Part shown: positions 4,957-5,495 of the stretch, one piece after another
Position numbering within the stretch: the first letter of the stretch is position 1
Layout of the letters: each line of letters opens with the position of its first letter
DNA from: an uncultured Corynebacterium sp.
Lineage (GTDB): Bacteria > Actinomycetota > Actinomycetes > Mycobacteriales > Mycobacteriaceae
DNA: 5,495 nt
NCBI GenBank assembly: GCA_945631445.1
Contig: CALZCR010000136.1
Coordinates: 1-5,495 of the forward strand
Direction of reading: 5' to 3'
Notes under the pieces: generated by a model
The model's database searches: none
What the model was told of the DNA's origin: nothing
What the model saw: only the letters and a program-made list of their open reading frames with translations
Translations under genes and position numbers: made by a program

Positions 4957-5495
4957 TCAGTGGTGCAGAATGTCGATCACCACGCGCTGCGGATCCTCGA
5001 GCAGTTGAATCGAGTACGGCGTTTCGGCGTCCAAGCCGACGATGAACTGCGAGCTGCCGTGCCAGTTGACCGCCGCGATCACCTCATTCACCGCGCCGCC
5101 GACCCCGGGCATGGGACCCAGATCCAGGTACGAATATCCACTTTCCGCCTCGTCGATCACACCGGTGAGGTTGACCTCCAGGGCGACGCTGCCATCGTAA
5201 TGGATGGGAAGACCGCTGGCCTGCTCCACCGGCTCCTGCGTGAAGTAGGTGGACCAGCCCACCTTGCCCTCCCCGACCGTGTCGAAGACGACGCGGTCGA
5301 ACCCGTCGTGGCGGGCCATACGCACACCGGAGACCTGCCGCTGCTGCGGCGCCTCGGACTCCCGGTGCTTCCCGAGGGTGCTCGGGTCACCGAGCGGGGC
5401 CACCGCGGGGGCGGCCGGATCATGCAGAATATCCACGACCACCCGCTGCGGGTCCTTCAGCAGGGTCACTGAATACGGGTACGAGCCGTTCAATC
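4957..5495 (-). CDS. Secreted protein with tandem AMIN-like domains (5' end beyond window)
   Basis: The frame is open from the right edge to TGA at 4957. About 179 codons are visible; an apparent TTG start at 5493 is just the edge of an internal codon. The first visible residues, YPYSVTLLKDPQRVVVDIL, are the end of one AMIN-like domain. A linker with PLGDP follows (visible residues 33-37), then a complete second module: HDGFDRVVFDTVG (62-74), GLPIHYDGSVALEVNLTGV, SSQFIVGL (147-154) and the terminal PYSIQLLEDPQRVVIDILH. The protein therefore has at least two tandem modules. The module ending and the PLGDP/PMGDP lead-in match the neighbouring lipoprotein, indicating duplication. Export is inferred from family; the signal peptide would lie outside the window. 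It is probably extracytoplasmic and related to the cell envelope. Confidence 0.85.
   Translation of the reverse strand, partial: LNGSYPYSVTLLKDPQRVVVDILHDPAAPAVAPLGDPSTLGKHRESEAPQQRQVSGVRMARHDGFDRVVFDTVGEGKVGWSTYFTQEPVEQASGLPIHYDGSVALEVNLTGVIDEAESGYSYLDLGPMPGVGGAVNEVIAAVNWHGSSQFIVGLDAETPYSIQLLEDPQRVVIDILHH

Noticed and set aside
4942..5472. 176-codon plus-strand frame opposite the tandem AMIN-like gene
   Set aside because: It shows the same low-complexity antisense composition, while the minus strand shows repeated AMIN-like motifs.

Overview
The window looks like chromosomal DNA of a high-GC actinobacterium, most likely Corynebacterium or a close relative. The evidence is strong G/C bias at third codon positions, probable leaderless transcripts, actinobacterial-type AMIN-like lipoproteins, and a MksBEFG/Wadjet-type locus. 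The genus is inferred; no rRNA or other marker gene is present.

Left part (1-2220): an edge-truncated class I SAM-dependent methyltransferase on the minus strand is divergent from an XRE-cupin transcriptional regulator on the plus strand. They share a gap of about 43 bp. A perfect TTGCA-N5-TGCAA palindrome overlaps the methyltransferase -10 element and the regulator start, so the regulator probably controls both genes. Next, on the plus strand, is an FMN-dependent nitroreductase-family oxidoreductase that is probably translated from a leaderless mRNA. A GC-rich hairpin at 2197-2216 separates it from the convergent jetD.

Middle part (2221-4205, minus strand): this is the wreck of a Wadjet (JetABCD = MksFEBG) plasmid-defence condensin operon. 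The nuclease subunit JetD/MksG is full length with its Toprim acidic residues. The SMC-like ATPase JetC/MksB survives only as its last ~120 codons (Walker B, D-loop, H-loop region). JetA and JetB are absent from the window. Between the jetC stub and jetD sits a HicB-like antitoxin gene with its own ribosome binding site and a C-terminal helix-turn-helix. No toxin partner is visible.

Right part (4206-5495, minus strand): two related secreted proteins carry AMIN-like domains. One is a lipoprotein with a clear lipobox. The other has at least two AMIN-like modules in tandem and runs off the right edge. The lipoprotein stop codon abuts the jetC stub with no intervening base, which marks the probable deletion junction that removed jetA, jetB and most of jetC.

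The most noteworthy features are the decayed Wadjet locus with an apparently intact orphan jetD, the embedded HicB-like gene, the zero-gap deletion scar, and the AMIN-like module expansion. No tRNA, rRNA, CRISPR array, transposase or complete insertion sequence was seen. No gene-free stretch exceeds about 110 bases.
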